Positions 56,857 through 64,000 of a stretch of DNA of 64,000 nucleotides are shown here, in pieces (position 1 is the first letter of the stretch; each line of letters begins with the position of its first letter). The DNA is from an archaeon (GTDB lineage: Archaea; Thermoproteota; Nitrososphaeria; Nitrososphaerales; Gagatemarchaeaceae), in contig CP066694.1 in NCBI GenBank assembly GCA_016432545.1, positions 372,001 to 436,000 on the forward strand, given 5' to 3'. A program made the translations under genes and the position numbers. The notes beneath the pieces were generated by a model, which was given only the letters and a program-made list of their open reading frames with translations, did no database searches and was not told the origin of the DNA.

Positions 56857-57489
56857 TTACAGGTGGTCAAAGATGTCCGAGAGGCTCTCGATGTGGATTA
56901 TCTTCGGGTCGTCCACCCTCGTGGAATGAGCGAGCATGAACCCGATCCTCGCAGAGCGGAGGAATGCCAGGTCGTAGACCGTATCTCCGACAGCGATCGT
57001 GTCGCTTGCCCGGATCCCGACCCGGTCCAGCATCCGCTTGTAGGCGACGTCCTTTCGTGTCGGATCGACTCGGCCGACCCCCTCCGGCAGGATCTTCCCT
57101 TGGGAATCGAACCTCAAGCCGTTGGCAATGACGTGGTCGATCTTCAGGTCGGAAGCCACCTTCTCCGCGAGTATGTCGATGCCAGAGGTCACCAGTGCCG
57201 TCTCGATTCCGCGCTTCCTGAGCCTACTGATTGTGGAGGGGGCGTCCTTTCTGACCTCGTACCCGTTGAGGATCGTCTCGATCTCGCTCCTCGTGACGCC
57301 CTTGGGCCAAGAAGAGATGTCCCTGCGCATGAACTCCTGGTAGTCGATCTTCCCCTCGGTGTACAGCTTTAGGGAAGCCGCCCCTTTGCTCTCTGTCCCG
57401 AACTTCCTGTGAATCGCGACCCAGCTGCTCTCATGCTCCAGGAGGGTCCCGTCCATGTCAAATGAGGCCAGCCGTATGCCCGCCGTCAT
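56857..57489 (-). CDS. HAD-family phosphoserine-phosphatase-like enzyme
   Basis: This 210-residue protein has the HAD motifs LASFDMDGTLLE (nucleophile Asp), ALVTSGIDI (motif II), a Lys in RKDVAYKR and VGDTVYDLAFL (motif IV). Length and cap position fit SerB-type phosphatases. The adjacent aminotransferase supports a serine-forming role, though other phosphatases share these motifs. The ATG at 57487-57489 overlaps the argS stop, so it is translated with argS. Confidence 0.8.
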   Translation of the reverse strand: MTAGIRLASFDMDGTLLEHESSWVAIHRKFGTESKGAASLKLYTEGKIDYQEFMRRDISSWPKGVTRSEIETILNGYEVRKDAPSTISRLRKRGIETALVTSGIDILAEKVASDLKIDHVIANGLRFDSQGKILPEGVGRVDPTRKDVAYKRMLDRVGIRASDTIAVGDTVYDLAFLRSARIGFMLAHSTRVDDPKIIHIESLSDIFDHL

Positions 57490-59381
57490 ATCTTCTGCCT
57501 GATTGGCAGGCCCATCAGGTCCATGGACTTTGCCAGCACCTTGCTCGCCGAGTCGACGAGGGCGAGGCGCGCGTTCCTCAGCACCGCATCCTCTTCCTTG
57601 TTGACCTGGACGCTCTCGTAGAATTCGTTGAAGGCGACCGCGAGCTCGTGGCCGTACTTCGCGACCTCCCTCGGAGAACGATACTCTCCGGCGGAGGCGA
57701 CTGCCCTGTCGAGCATGGAGAGTTTCTTCGCCAGGGCCTTCTCCTGGGGGAGGACGAGCTTGGCAGCGGATGCTTGGTCGATTCCTGGTGACCCTGCGGT
57801 CTTGCCTAGGATCCGCCTCGCCCTGGCGTAAGTGTAGAGAAGGTAGGGCCCCGTGTCGCCCTGGAACCTCAGCGACTCCTCGAGGTCGAAGACTATCATC
57901 TTGTCAGGGTCCTGTTTCAAGAGCTCGTACCTCAGGGCCGAGACAGCGACGGCCTCCGCGACGTCGTCGACCCACTCCTTCGTCTCCGAGAGGTTCCTCC
58001 TCCTCGTCTCGGCTTGAGCCTTCTCTTTGAGAGCTGACAGCACGGCATCCGCGTTTACGAAGAGCCCCTTCCTGCCCGACATGTGGGCGAACTCGCCCAC
58101 GACCTCGAACCCGAGCCGAAGGGCGGTCCGCTTCGAGATGGCGACCACCTCGTAGGACCTGTGCAGGTACCTCTTTGACGCCCCCTTGCTGAGCGACTCG
58201 AGGACCTTGGAGACAATCCGCTGGAGGTAGCTCTGGCGGGTGTCGATCACTGATATCGCAAGGTCCGCCCCGCCAAACTTCTTCTTGGCGGTGCCCTTGT
58301 CAAGTGTGGTCGTGTAGAGGTTCGGGCCCTCGGGCTGGGGCGTCGGGTACTCTCCGTATCCGAACGGATCCCCAATCAGTCCGATCTTCCATGCGGCGTA
58401 GGGGATGTCCTTCGCCACGTACACCACAGTTCCGTCGGAACGCACGACTACTTTCTGTTCCCCCGACTCGGGGTCGGGAATGACCCAGCACCCCTTGTTA
58501 TCGCCCTCGGTTTCCAGCCTCACGAGGCCTGACTCTTTCATCTTGGAGAAGATGTCATCCCACATCCCTGAGTGGACTATGTGTGACTCCCAGTTGAGCA
58601 GGTCGTAGCGGGCGCCCATCCTCCAACAAGTCTGGAGCTGGGCGGCGAGGATCCTTGCCACGATCGACCTTGCGTACTCTGCGATCGGGCCGGTTCCCTT
58701 CTCGACCTCCTTGAGGACGAGCGACTGCTTCTCCTTGAGGGAGGGGTCCTTCGCGTACTCTTGGTTTACCTTGACGTAAACCTCGTCGCCGCAATAGCTG
58801 TCGTACTTCGAGCCCTCAGGAGGTTCGTCCGAGTATCCCAGGAACTTGAAGCCGACGACCACATCCGCCACCTGGGCCCCGGAGTCGTCGATGTAGTTCA
58901 AGGCCTGGACGTCGTTTCCGAGGTACCTCAGGACCCTGACCAGAGAGTCTCCGAGCACGAGGTTCCGCGCGTGCCCGATGTGGAGGGCCTTGTTTGGGTT
59001 CACGTTGGTGTGCTCGACTGCAATCGTCTGGCCGACGCCGGCCCTCTCCCCCATCTCTCCGGAGGTGATCGCTTTGATCGAGTCCGCTATGAAAGGCCCA
59101 TAGTTTATGCTAAAATTGACGTAGCCTCCTCGGTGAGGGGTGACCGAACCGATGTATTTCGTTCCTGAGAGCCTGTTCATGACCTTCGATGCCAGCTCGA
59201 TGGCCACTTCGCCCGGTTTCCTCGAGGCGCCCCTAGCGATCCTGATGGGCAGCGCGCAGGCGAGGTCGCCGTACTCTGGAGACGGGGGGACGACCAGGTC
59301 TATCTGGTCTTGGTGCCCGTAGGATTCCGAGGCCTCGGAAAGGACCCTCCTGACTTCATCCTCGAATTCAAGGAACTTCAA
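57486..59381 (-). CDS. argS: Arginyl-tRNA synthetase
   Basis: This 631-residue class I synthetase has an N-terminal Add1 domain, NVNPNKALHIGHARNLVLGD (HIGH motif), the YIDDSGAQVAD block and FAHMSGRKGLFVNADAV in place of KMSKS, as is usual for ArgRS, then a C-terminal DALR anticodon domain. It charges tRNA-Arg; a tRNA-Arg(CCG) gene lies 80 bp away on the other strand. TTG start about 30 bp after CCTTTTATC. Confidence 0.95.
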   Translation of the reverse strand: MKFLEFEDEVRRVLSEASESYGHQDQIDLVVPPSPEYGDLACALPIRIARGASRKPGEVAIELASKVMNRLSGTKYIGSVTPHRGGYVNFSINYGPFIADSIKAITSGEMGERAGVGQTIAVEHTNVNPNKALHIGHARNLVLGDSLVRVLRYLGNDVQALNYIDDSGAQVADVVVGFKFLGYSDEPPEGSKYDSYCGDEVYVKVNQEYAKDPSLKEKQSLVLKEVEKGTGPIAEYARSIVARILAAQLQTCWRMGARYDLLNWESHIVHSGMWDDIFSKMKESGLVRLETEGDNKGCWVIPDPESGEQKVVVRSDGTVVYVAKDIPYAAWKIGLIGDPFGYGEYPTPQPEGPNLYTTTLDKGTAKKKFGGADLAISVIDTRQSYLQRIVSKVLESLSKGASKRYLHRSYEVVAISKRTALRLGFEVVGEFAHMSGRKGLFVNADAVLSALKEKAQAETRRRNLSETKEWVDDVAEAVAVSALRYELLKQDPDKMIVFDLEESLRFQGDTGPYLLYTYARARRILGKTAGSPGIDQASAAKLVLPQEKALAKKLSMLDRAVASAGEYRSPREVAKYGHELAVAFNEFYESVQVNKEEDAVLRNARLALVDSASKVLAKSMDLMGLPIRQKI

Positions 59382-59461
59382 GCTGTCCGAGTCTCACGAG
59401 CGACCCGATAAAAGGTATCGCGGCCCCAACGCTTCTTAACGACTTAATCTTGGGCACCTCT

Positions 59462-59540
59462 GGGCCCGTAGCCTAGCACGGATCAGGGCGTCAGCCTCCG
59501 AAGCTGAAGACCGAGGGTTCGAATCCCTCCGGGCCCGCCA
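59462..59540 (+). tRNA. tRNA-Arg(CCG) with encoded CCA
   Basis: The acceptor GGGCCCG/CGGGCCC, discriminator G and a genomically encoded CCA (59538-59540) are present. The anticodon stem TCAGC/GCTGA encloses CTCCGAA, giving CCG. T arm GAGGG-TTCGAAT-CCCTC. No intron. A CTTAATCTT element at about 59444-59452 lies at promoter distance. Confidence 0.93.
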
Positions 59541-59624
59541 TCAGACTCGCATCGCGACGCCGCACGGAAATTCTTGATTGCGTCATGGATATTAACGTCG
59601 AGCAATTTTCAATTTCAACCAACG

Positions 59625-60896
59625 ATGAAATTCCTCTTTGTCACCAACGAGAGTCTCTCCGCCGACCTCGCCTGGCAGCTCAAGAAAGAGGGACACGAGG
59701 TAAAGATGTACTGCCACAGCCAGGGAGAGAAGGACGTAGGGGTCGGATTCTTCGAGAAGATCGACGATTGGGAACCGTTCAAGGACTGGGCGGACGTGAT
59801 CGTCTTCGACGACGTCGGTTTCGGACCCAAGGCGGAGGCGCTGAGAAGTGAAGGAAAGTTGGTCTTCGGTGGCTCAGTCTACACAGACAAGCTGGAGTTC
59901 GACAGGGAGTTCGGACAGTCCGAGCTCAACGCGGCGGGGGTCGACGTCCTCCCGAGCTGGAACTTCACCTCTTTCGATGAGGCGATAATCTTCGTGAAGG
60001 CGAACCCGGACAGGTATGTGCTCAAGCCGAGCGGGAAGGCCCAGAGCGAGAAAGAGTTGCTCTTCATAGGCCAGGACGTAGACGGGAAGGACGTCCTGCA
60101 GATCCTCGAACACTACAAGGCGAACTGGTCAAAGAAGATCAAGGAGTTCCAGATTCAGAAGTTCGCTGAGGGCGTGGAAGTCGCTGTGGGGGCTTTCTTC
60201 AACGGCAAGGACTTCATAATGCCGATTTGTGTAAACTTCGAGCACAAGAGACTCTTCCCCCACGAGCTGGGCCCAAGTACTGGCGAGATGGGGACGACGG
60301 TCTTCTACACGAAGGACAGCCCCGTTTTCGAAAGAACCCTGCTCAAGATGAAGGAGAAGCTGGCCGAGAGCCACTATGTGGGGTACATCGACATCAACTG
60401 CATCGCCAACGCCAAGGGGACCTGGCCTCTGGAGTGGACGTCGAGGTTCGGGTACCCGACGATTAGCATCCAGATGGAGGGGATCACAAGCGACTGGGGC
60501 ACCCTCGTCCACGACCTCGCTGAAGGGAAGGAGGCCGTCTTGAAGGCGAAGAAAGGGTATCAGGTCGGAGTGGTCGTCACCATTCCTCCCTGGCCCTTCG
60601 AAGACGAAAAGGCGTTCAAGAAGTATTCCGAGGGGGCGACCATACTCTTCAGGCGCCAGAGCCTCGACGGCATCCACATCGGAGAGGTTAAGCTTGAGGA
60701 GGGAGACTGGCACATCGCAGGGCAGTCGGGCTACGCGCTCGTAGTGACCGGGTCGGGGGCTACGATGGCTGATGCGATAGAGAAGGCCTACGCGAACGTG
60801 AAGAACGTGATGATTCCCAACATGTTCTACAGGACTGACATCGGCCACAAGTGGACCCACGACAGCGACATGCTGTTGAGCTGGGGCTATCTCTAG
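59625..60896 (+). CDS. PurD-like ATP-grasp protein
   Basis: This 423-residue protein begins MKFLFVTNESLSADLAWQL with a pre-ATP-grasp fold, then an ATP-grasp core with RYVLKPSGKAQSEK, FQIQKFAEGVEVAVGAFFNG, GPSTGEMGTTVFY and EWTSRFGYPTISI, the order seen in phosphoribosylamine-glycine ligase. The PurD N-terminal glycine-rich loop (GSGGREHAL) is absent and the C-terminal domain diverges, so it may not be a real PurD. It probably joins an amine and a carboxylate. The ATG at 59625 is the family-like start. Confidence 0.62.
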   Translation: MKFLFVTNESLSADLAWQLKKEGHEVKMYCHSQGEKDVGVGFFEKIDDWEPFKDWADVIVFDDVGFGPKAEALRSEGKLVFGGSVYTDKLEFDREFGQSELNAAGVDVLPSWNFTSFDEAIIFVKANPDRYVLKPSGKAQSEKELLFIGQDVDGKDVLQILEHYKANWSKKIKEFQIQKFAEGVEVAVGAFFNGKDFIMPICVNFEHKRLFPHELGPSTGEMGTTVFYTKDSPVFERTLLKMKEKLAESHYVGYIDINCIANAKGTWPLEWTSRFGYPTISIQMEGITSDWGTLVHDLAEGKEAVLKAKKGYQVGVVVTIPPWPFEDEKAFKKYSEGATILFRRQSLDGIHIGEVKLEEGDWHIAGQSGYALVVTGSGATMADAIEKAYANVKNVMIPNMFYRTDIGHKWTHDSDMLLSWGYL

Positions 60897-60992
60897 CCCG
60901 GGCTCAAGTCAGTCCCCGCGGCCTCTCACGTCTTTCGGAGGCCATGCGAGGAAGGTGGAAGGTTTTTCTGGCGACCTCTGGGCGTCGGCGAC

Positions 60993-63395
60993 ATGGAAGG
61001 GGCGTACAAGTCGTTCCGCCTGCCCGAGTCGACCCTACACTACCCGGCTTCAAGGGAGTTCAGGACAGAGCACGTCAAGATTGAACTAGACGTGGACTTC
61101 AAGGGAAAGAAGATCTCCGGCTCCTGCTCTTTGACAGTCTCGCCGATCGCGGAAGAGCTGCGGACAGTCAAGCTCGACGCCCGCTCGATGACGATAACCG
61201 GGGTGACCCTCGGAGACAGCGACCTGAAATTCGAGCACAACGGCGAGGTCCTCGCGGTCCACCTTCCAAGTCCAGTGACAAGTCGTACGACCATCAAGGT
61301 GGACTACTGGGCCATTCCTTCCGAGGGAGTCTACTTCACTGGGCCAGACGTGGAACACCCGGAGAAGGAAGTCCAGGCTTGGACGCACAACGAGTCCGAA
61401 TTTGCGAGGTACTGGTTCCCCTGCTTCGACCATCCTAACGAAAGGTCGAGCAGCGAGATCGTAGTGAGGGTCCCGAGAGGATTCAGGGTCGTCTCCAACG
61501 GGCGCCTCGTCTCGATGACTGAGGACGGGGAGAGTTCGACTTTCCACTGGTTGGAGGAGACGCCTCACCCGACCTACCTCACCTCTTTCGTGGCCGGGAG
61601 GCTCGGGGAGATTACGGACGAGGTGGATGGGATAAAGCTCGGGTACTACTTCCCAGAGTCGAAAAGGGCCGACGCCCTCAGGTACTTCGGCGAGACGCCT
61701 GCGATGATGGAGGCCTTCAAGGCCTTGACCGGCATGAAGTACCCGTACCCCAAGTACTCCCAGACCGTCGTTGAGGACTTCATCTACGGAGGGATGGAGA
61801 ACTTCAACGCCACCACGCTCGCGATGAACTACTTCCCCGAAGCCGACTCGGAGGAAGACTTCTCGACCTCCTATGGGGCGCCCCAGACAAACGCGGTCAA
61901 CCTGGTGGCGCACGAGCTCGCCCACCAGTGGTTCGGGGACTACGTAACTTGCGTCGACTGGTCGCACGCATGGCTCAACGAGGGCTTCGCGACATACTTC
62001 CAGGGCCTCTATCTTGAGAAGACAAGAGGGGTGGATGCCTTCAGATGGGACCTCTGGGCGAGGGCCGAGGAGTACTTCGAAGAGGACGAGAAAAGATACA
62101 GGAGGCCCATAGTTGACAGAGAGTATGTCTATCATGACGACGTCTTCGACCACACCACCTACCAGAAAGGCGAGTGGATGCTGCACGAGCTCAGGTACCT
62201 GATAGGCGACAGGGCTTTCTTCGCAGGCATTACCGAGCATCTGAGAAGTAACGCACTGGGCAACGTCGACACGCACGACTTGAGGAAGGCCATGGAGAAG
62301 ACCAGCGGGGTATCCCTCGAGGAATTCTTTGAGCAGGCCTTCTTCAGCCCGGGCTTTCCCGAGCTGGAGGTAGCCTACGACTGGGACGAAGGCTCAAAGG
62401 TTGCGACCGTTACTATGAAGCAGGTCCAGAAGTTGGAGATGGGGACCCCCCGCTTCAAGCTTCCACTCGAGGTAGTCTTCTACGTCGGCGGGAAGAGGGC
62501 GAGCACCAGGGTCTGGCTCAGAACCGAGGAACAGTCATTCTCTTTCGGCTTGGCTTCGCGGCCGAACATCGTCGAGGTGGACCCGCAACGATGGATACTG
62601 AAGAAGGTCGCATTCAAGAAGGGCATCGACCTGTTGGTTGCTCAGCTCAGAGGGAGCGAGGACGCCTCGAGCAGGGAGGACGCGGCGGGGTCTATAGGAG
62701 CGGTGAAGGCTGACTCAGCGATTCCCGCCCTTATCGAGGCTGCCACGAAGGAACAGTTCTGGGCTGTAAGGAGCGCCTCGATTAGAGCCCTCGGCGTGAT
62801 CGGCTCCGAGTCGGCCCTGGTGGCCCTTCTCGGTCTTGGCCTTCCGCAGCACCGCAGGGTCAGGCGGGCGGTAGCGGAGGCCCTCGGCCACTTCACGGCA
62901 GACAAGGCCAAGGAGACCTTGTCAGGACTTCTGAAGGGCGACCCGAGCCCGTACGTGAGGTGCGAAGCTGCTCTCTCGCTATCCAAGGTATGGAAGGATG
63001 GTGCCCTGCCGATCCTCAAGGAGGCGATGAAGGTTCACACGACCAACCTAGTCCTCTCCGAGGCGTGCCTGCACGCAATCGGAGGGGTCGAAGGAAGAGA
63101 AGCTTCAGAGACGATCTTGGAGAACCTGAGGTACGGGAAGCCGACGAGGGCAAGAATCGGGGCACTGAAGGGGATCAAGAGTAGAGGTGTGGCTCTCCAG
63201 GAGGAGGTCAAAGTGCTGAAGGAGGTACTTCTCCGCGACAAGGAGTTCCGGGTCAGGCAGTATCTGTCGAGCGAAGTGATGCCCGCGCTGGCGGACCGAA
63301 GGTTCCTAGGGGCGCTGAAAGAGTCTTCCGAAGGAGACAAAGACCCGAGGATCCGCAGGACCTCGCTTGAGGCCTACTATCAGATCTTGAACTAG
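60993..63395 (+). CDS. M1-family zinc aminopeptidase with C-terminal HEAT repeats
   Basis: This 800-residue protein has the exopeptidase motif YGGMENFNATTL and the zinc site AHELAHQWFGDYV-18-NEGFATYF (HExxH-E). Residues ~1-440 form the catalytic part with an N-terminal beta-saddle. After ~550, instead of the usual ERAP1-type helical domain, five or so HEAT/PBS-like repeats run to the end (AVRSASIRALGVIGSESALVAL and similar). It resembles the tricorn-interacting factor F2/F3 type that finishes peptide breakdown after the proteasome. ATG start at 60993. Confidence 0.92.
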   Translation: MEGAYKSFRLPESTLHYPASREFRTEHVKIELDVDFKGKKISGSCSLTVSPIAEELRTVKLDARSMTITGVTLGDSDLKFEHNGEVLAVHLPSPVTSRTTIKVDYWAIPSEGVYFTGPDVEHPEKEVQAWTHNESEFARYWFPCFDHPNERSSSEIVVRVPRGFRVVSNGRLVSMTEDGESSTFHWLEETPHPTYLTSFVAGRLGEITDEVDGIKLGYYFPESKRADALRYFGETPAMMEAFKALTGMKYPYPKYSQTVVEDFIYGGMENFNATTLAMNYFPEADSEEDFSTSYGAPQTNAVNLVAHELAHQWFGDYVTCVDWSHAWLNEGFATYFQGLYLEKTRGVDAFRWDLWARAEEYFEEDEKRYRRPIVDREYVYHDDVFDHTTYQKGEWMLHELRYLIGDRAFFAGITEHLRSNALGNVDTHDLRKAMEKTSGVSLEEFFEQAFFSPGFPELEVAYDWDEGSKVATVTMKQVQKLEMGTPRFKLPLEVVFYVGGKRASTRVWLRTEEQSFSFGLASRPNIVEVDPQRWILKKVAFKKGIDLLVAQLRGSEDASSREDAAGSIGAVKADSAIPALIEAATKEQFWAVRSASIRALGVIGSESALVALLGLGLPQHRRVRRAVAEALGHFTADKAKETLSGLLKGDPSPYVRCEAALSLSKVWKDGALPILKEAMKVHTTNLVLSEACLHAIGGVEGREASETILENLRYGKPTRARIGALKGIKSRGVALQEEVKVLKEVLLRDKEFRVRQYLSSEVMPALADRRFLGALKESSEGDKDPRIRRTSLEAYYQILN

Positions 63396-63411
63396 GCCTG
63401 GCCAGACGGGC

Positions 63412-63771
63412 CTACTCTTCGAGCTTCTTCCTCAGCGACTCGCCGTGGGTCGCGGTCACCCTCGACTGCTTGGACGATAGTAGCCTCTTCATCTTGGGGC
63501 CCATCGAATCGAACACAGCCGCGAGGTTGTAGCCGGTCTCCGAGAAGGCACGCCTGTCTCGAGGCGTGAAGACCTCGACTGAGACCTCGTATCGCGCGTG
63601 GGTCTTGGAGGCCTTCTTCGTCTTCACTACGGCCCGGACTTCCTCGATGAATGGGAAGACCTTGTAGAGCTCGGAGGAGAGCCGCTCGAATTTGACCTTC
63701 GCCTCTGCGGCCTCTATCGGCTCTTCTGGAAGGCCCACGATATAGAAGGGCGGCGTCGAAGAGCGTGGCAT
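63412..63771 (-). CDS. Possible HPF/S30AE-like ribosome-associated protein
   Basis: This 119-residue protein has the alternating pattern ARYEVSVEVFTPRDRRAFSETGYNLAAVFD, then MGPKMKRLLSSKQSR. This resembles the second strand-helix part of S30AE (hibernation-factor) domains, but conservation is too low to be sure. A basic C-terminus fits RNA binding. ATG start with a CATAAAGCC element about 37 bp upstream. Confidence 0.4.
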   Translation of the reverse strand: MPRSSTPPFYIVGLPEEPIEAAEAKVKFERLSSELYKVFPFIEEVRAVVKTKKASKTHARYEVSVEVFTPRDRRAFSETGYNLAAVFDSMGPKMKRLLSSKQSRVTATHGESLRKKLEE

Positions 63772-63831
63772 ATGAAAACAACCCGGGTGTGAAGGGTCCC
63801 GGCTTTATGGATTCTGCCGGATGCTGGGCGG

Positions 63832-64000
63832 TCAGACCTCCAGGACCCCAAGAATCTCAGGGAGGCTGGAGACGACCATGGGAGCCCCTGCTGACCTCAG
63901 GGCAACCTCGGTGTACGACCCGGTCGCGACAGAGACGATGCGCAGGCCTGCTTCTCGAGCCGCGGTGACGTCCTGCACGCTGTCTCCGACATAACACGCG
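63832..64000 (-). CDS. HAD-superfamily phosphatase, C-terminal fragment
   Basis: The last ~56 codons of a gene entering from the right edge. They encode YVGDSVQDVTAAREAGLRIV, the HAD motif IV (GD-x3-D) with the following helix, then VATGSYTEVAL and a short end. This is the pattern of phosphoglycolate-phosphatase-like enzymes. The substrate cannot be told from the fragment. Confidence 0.8.
   Translation of the reverse strand, partial: ACYVGDSVQDVTAAREAGLRIVSVATGSYTEVALRSAGAPMVVSSLPEILGVLEV

Noticed and set aside
1-64000. CRISPR arrays, insertion sequences, rRNA genes
   Set aside because: I saw no regularly spaced repeats, transposase motifs or rRNA sequence in the window.

Overview
This 64 kb, GC-rich window comes from an archaeal chromosome, most likely from the Nitrososphaeria (Thaumarchaeota) or a close relative. 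It carries ESCRT-III/Vps4-type division genes (cdvB, cdvC and a second cdvB-like gene) together with a histone, Alba, archaeal ribosomal proteins L40e and S17e, deoxyhypusine synthase, a TFB, KEOPS Cgi121, intron-bearing tRNAs and many TATA boxes 24-28 nt upstream of start codons. Cdv proteins plus a histone argue for the thaumarchaeal side of the TACK group over Sulfolobales or Euryarchaeota. No amo gene is present, so ammonia oxidation cannot be inferred. Starts are often TTG or GTG and many transcripts look leaderless.

Layout. 0-7.3 kb: 3' end of an RNase H gene, an intron-containing tRNA-Val, L40e, succinyl-CoA ligase (sucCD), Alba, AspRS and the cdvC-cdvB-cdvB2 cluster. 7.4-20.5 kb: phosphoesterase, IleRS, a flippase-like transporter, an MBL-fold nuclease, an (alpha/alpha)6-barrel glycosidase-like protein, CysRS, a zinc-ribbon protein, a structured non-coding stretch, an MFS transporter and a ferritin-like di-iron protein. 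20.5-28 kb: energy metabolism, with an aa3-type oxidase operon (coxB, fused coxA-coxC, a subunit IV-like gene, a double cupredoxin), a tRNA-Cys with two introns, a K+-independent H+-pyrophosphatase, and deoxyhypusine synthase.

28-36 kb is the most unusual part. A divergent TFB paralogue is followed by a pair of diverging operons that appear to share one palindromic TATA box. Leftward are four or five small single-TM pseudopilin-like proteins. Rightward are a secretion ATPase, a membrane platform split over two genes, a class III-signal pilin, and a HerA/VirB4-like ATPase overlapping the pilin gene. I read this as a Tad-like pilus coupled to a DNA-pump-like ATPase.

36-53.5 kb: MsrA, a degenerate EF-Tu/SelB-like protein, an S9 peptidase, an FTR1-like permease, a 1021-residue secreted beta-propeller/Ig-repeat protein, tRNA-Glu, histone, TatD, S17e, a ParB/SerK-like protein, a MoaD-like protein, KEOPS Cgi121, a THUMP protein, TsaC, a 30-residue acidic microprotein, triosephosphate isomerase, glutamate dehydrogenase, FBPase, aldolase, a small unknown and an ammonium transporter. 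53.5-55.6 kb looks like a small accessory island beside tRNA-Gln, with a broken Ig repeat, short direct repeats around a methyltransferase, a RelBE-type toxin-antitoxin pair and a small membrane protein. 55.7-64 kb: class V aminotransferase and phosphoserine-phosphatase-like protein, ArgRS, tRNA-Arg, a PurD-like ATP-grasp protein, an M1 aminopeptidase with HEAT repeats, an HPF-like protein and the end of a HAD phosphatase.

All family calls were made by reading motifs, not by database search.
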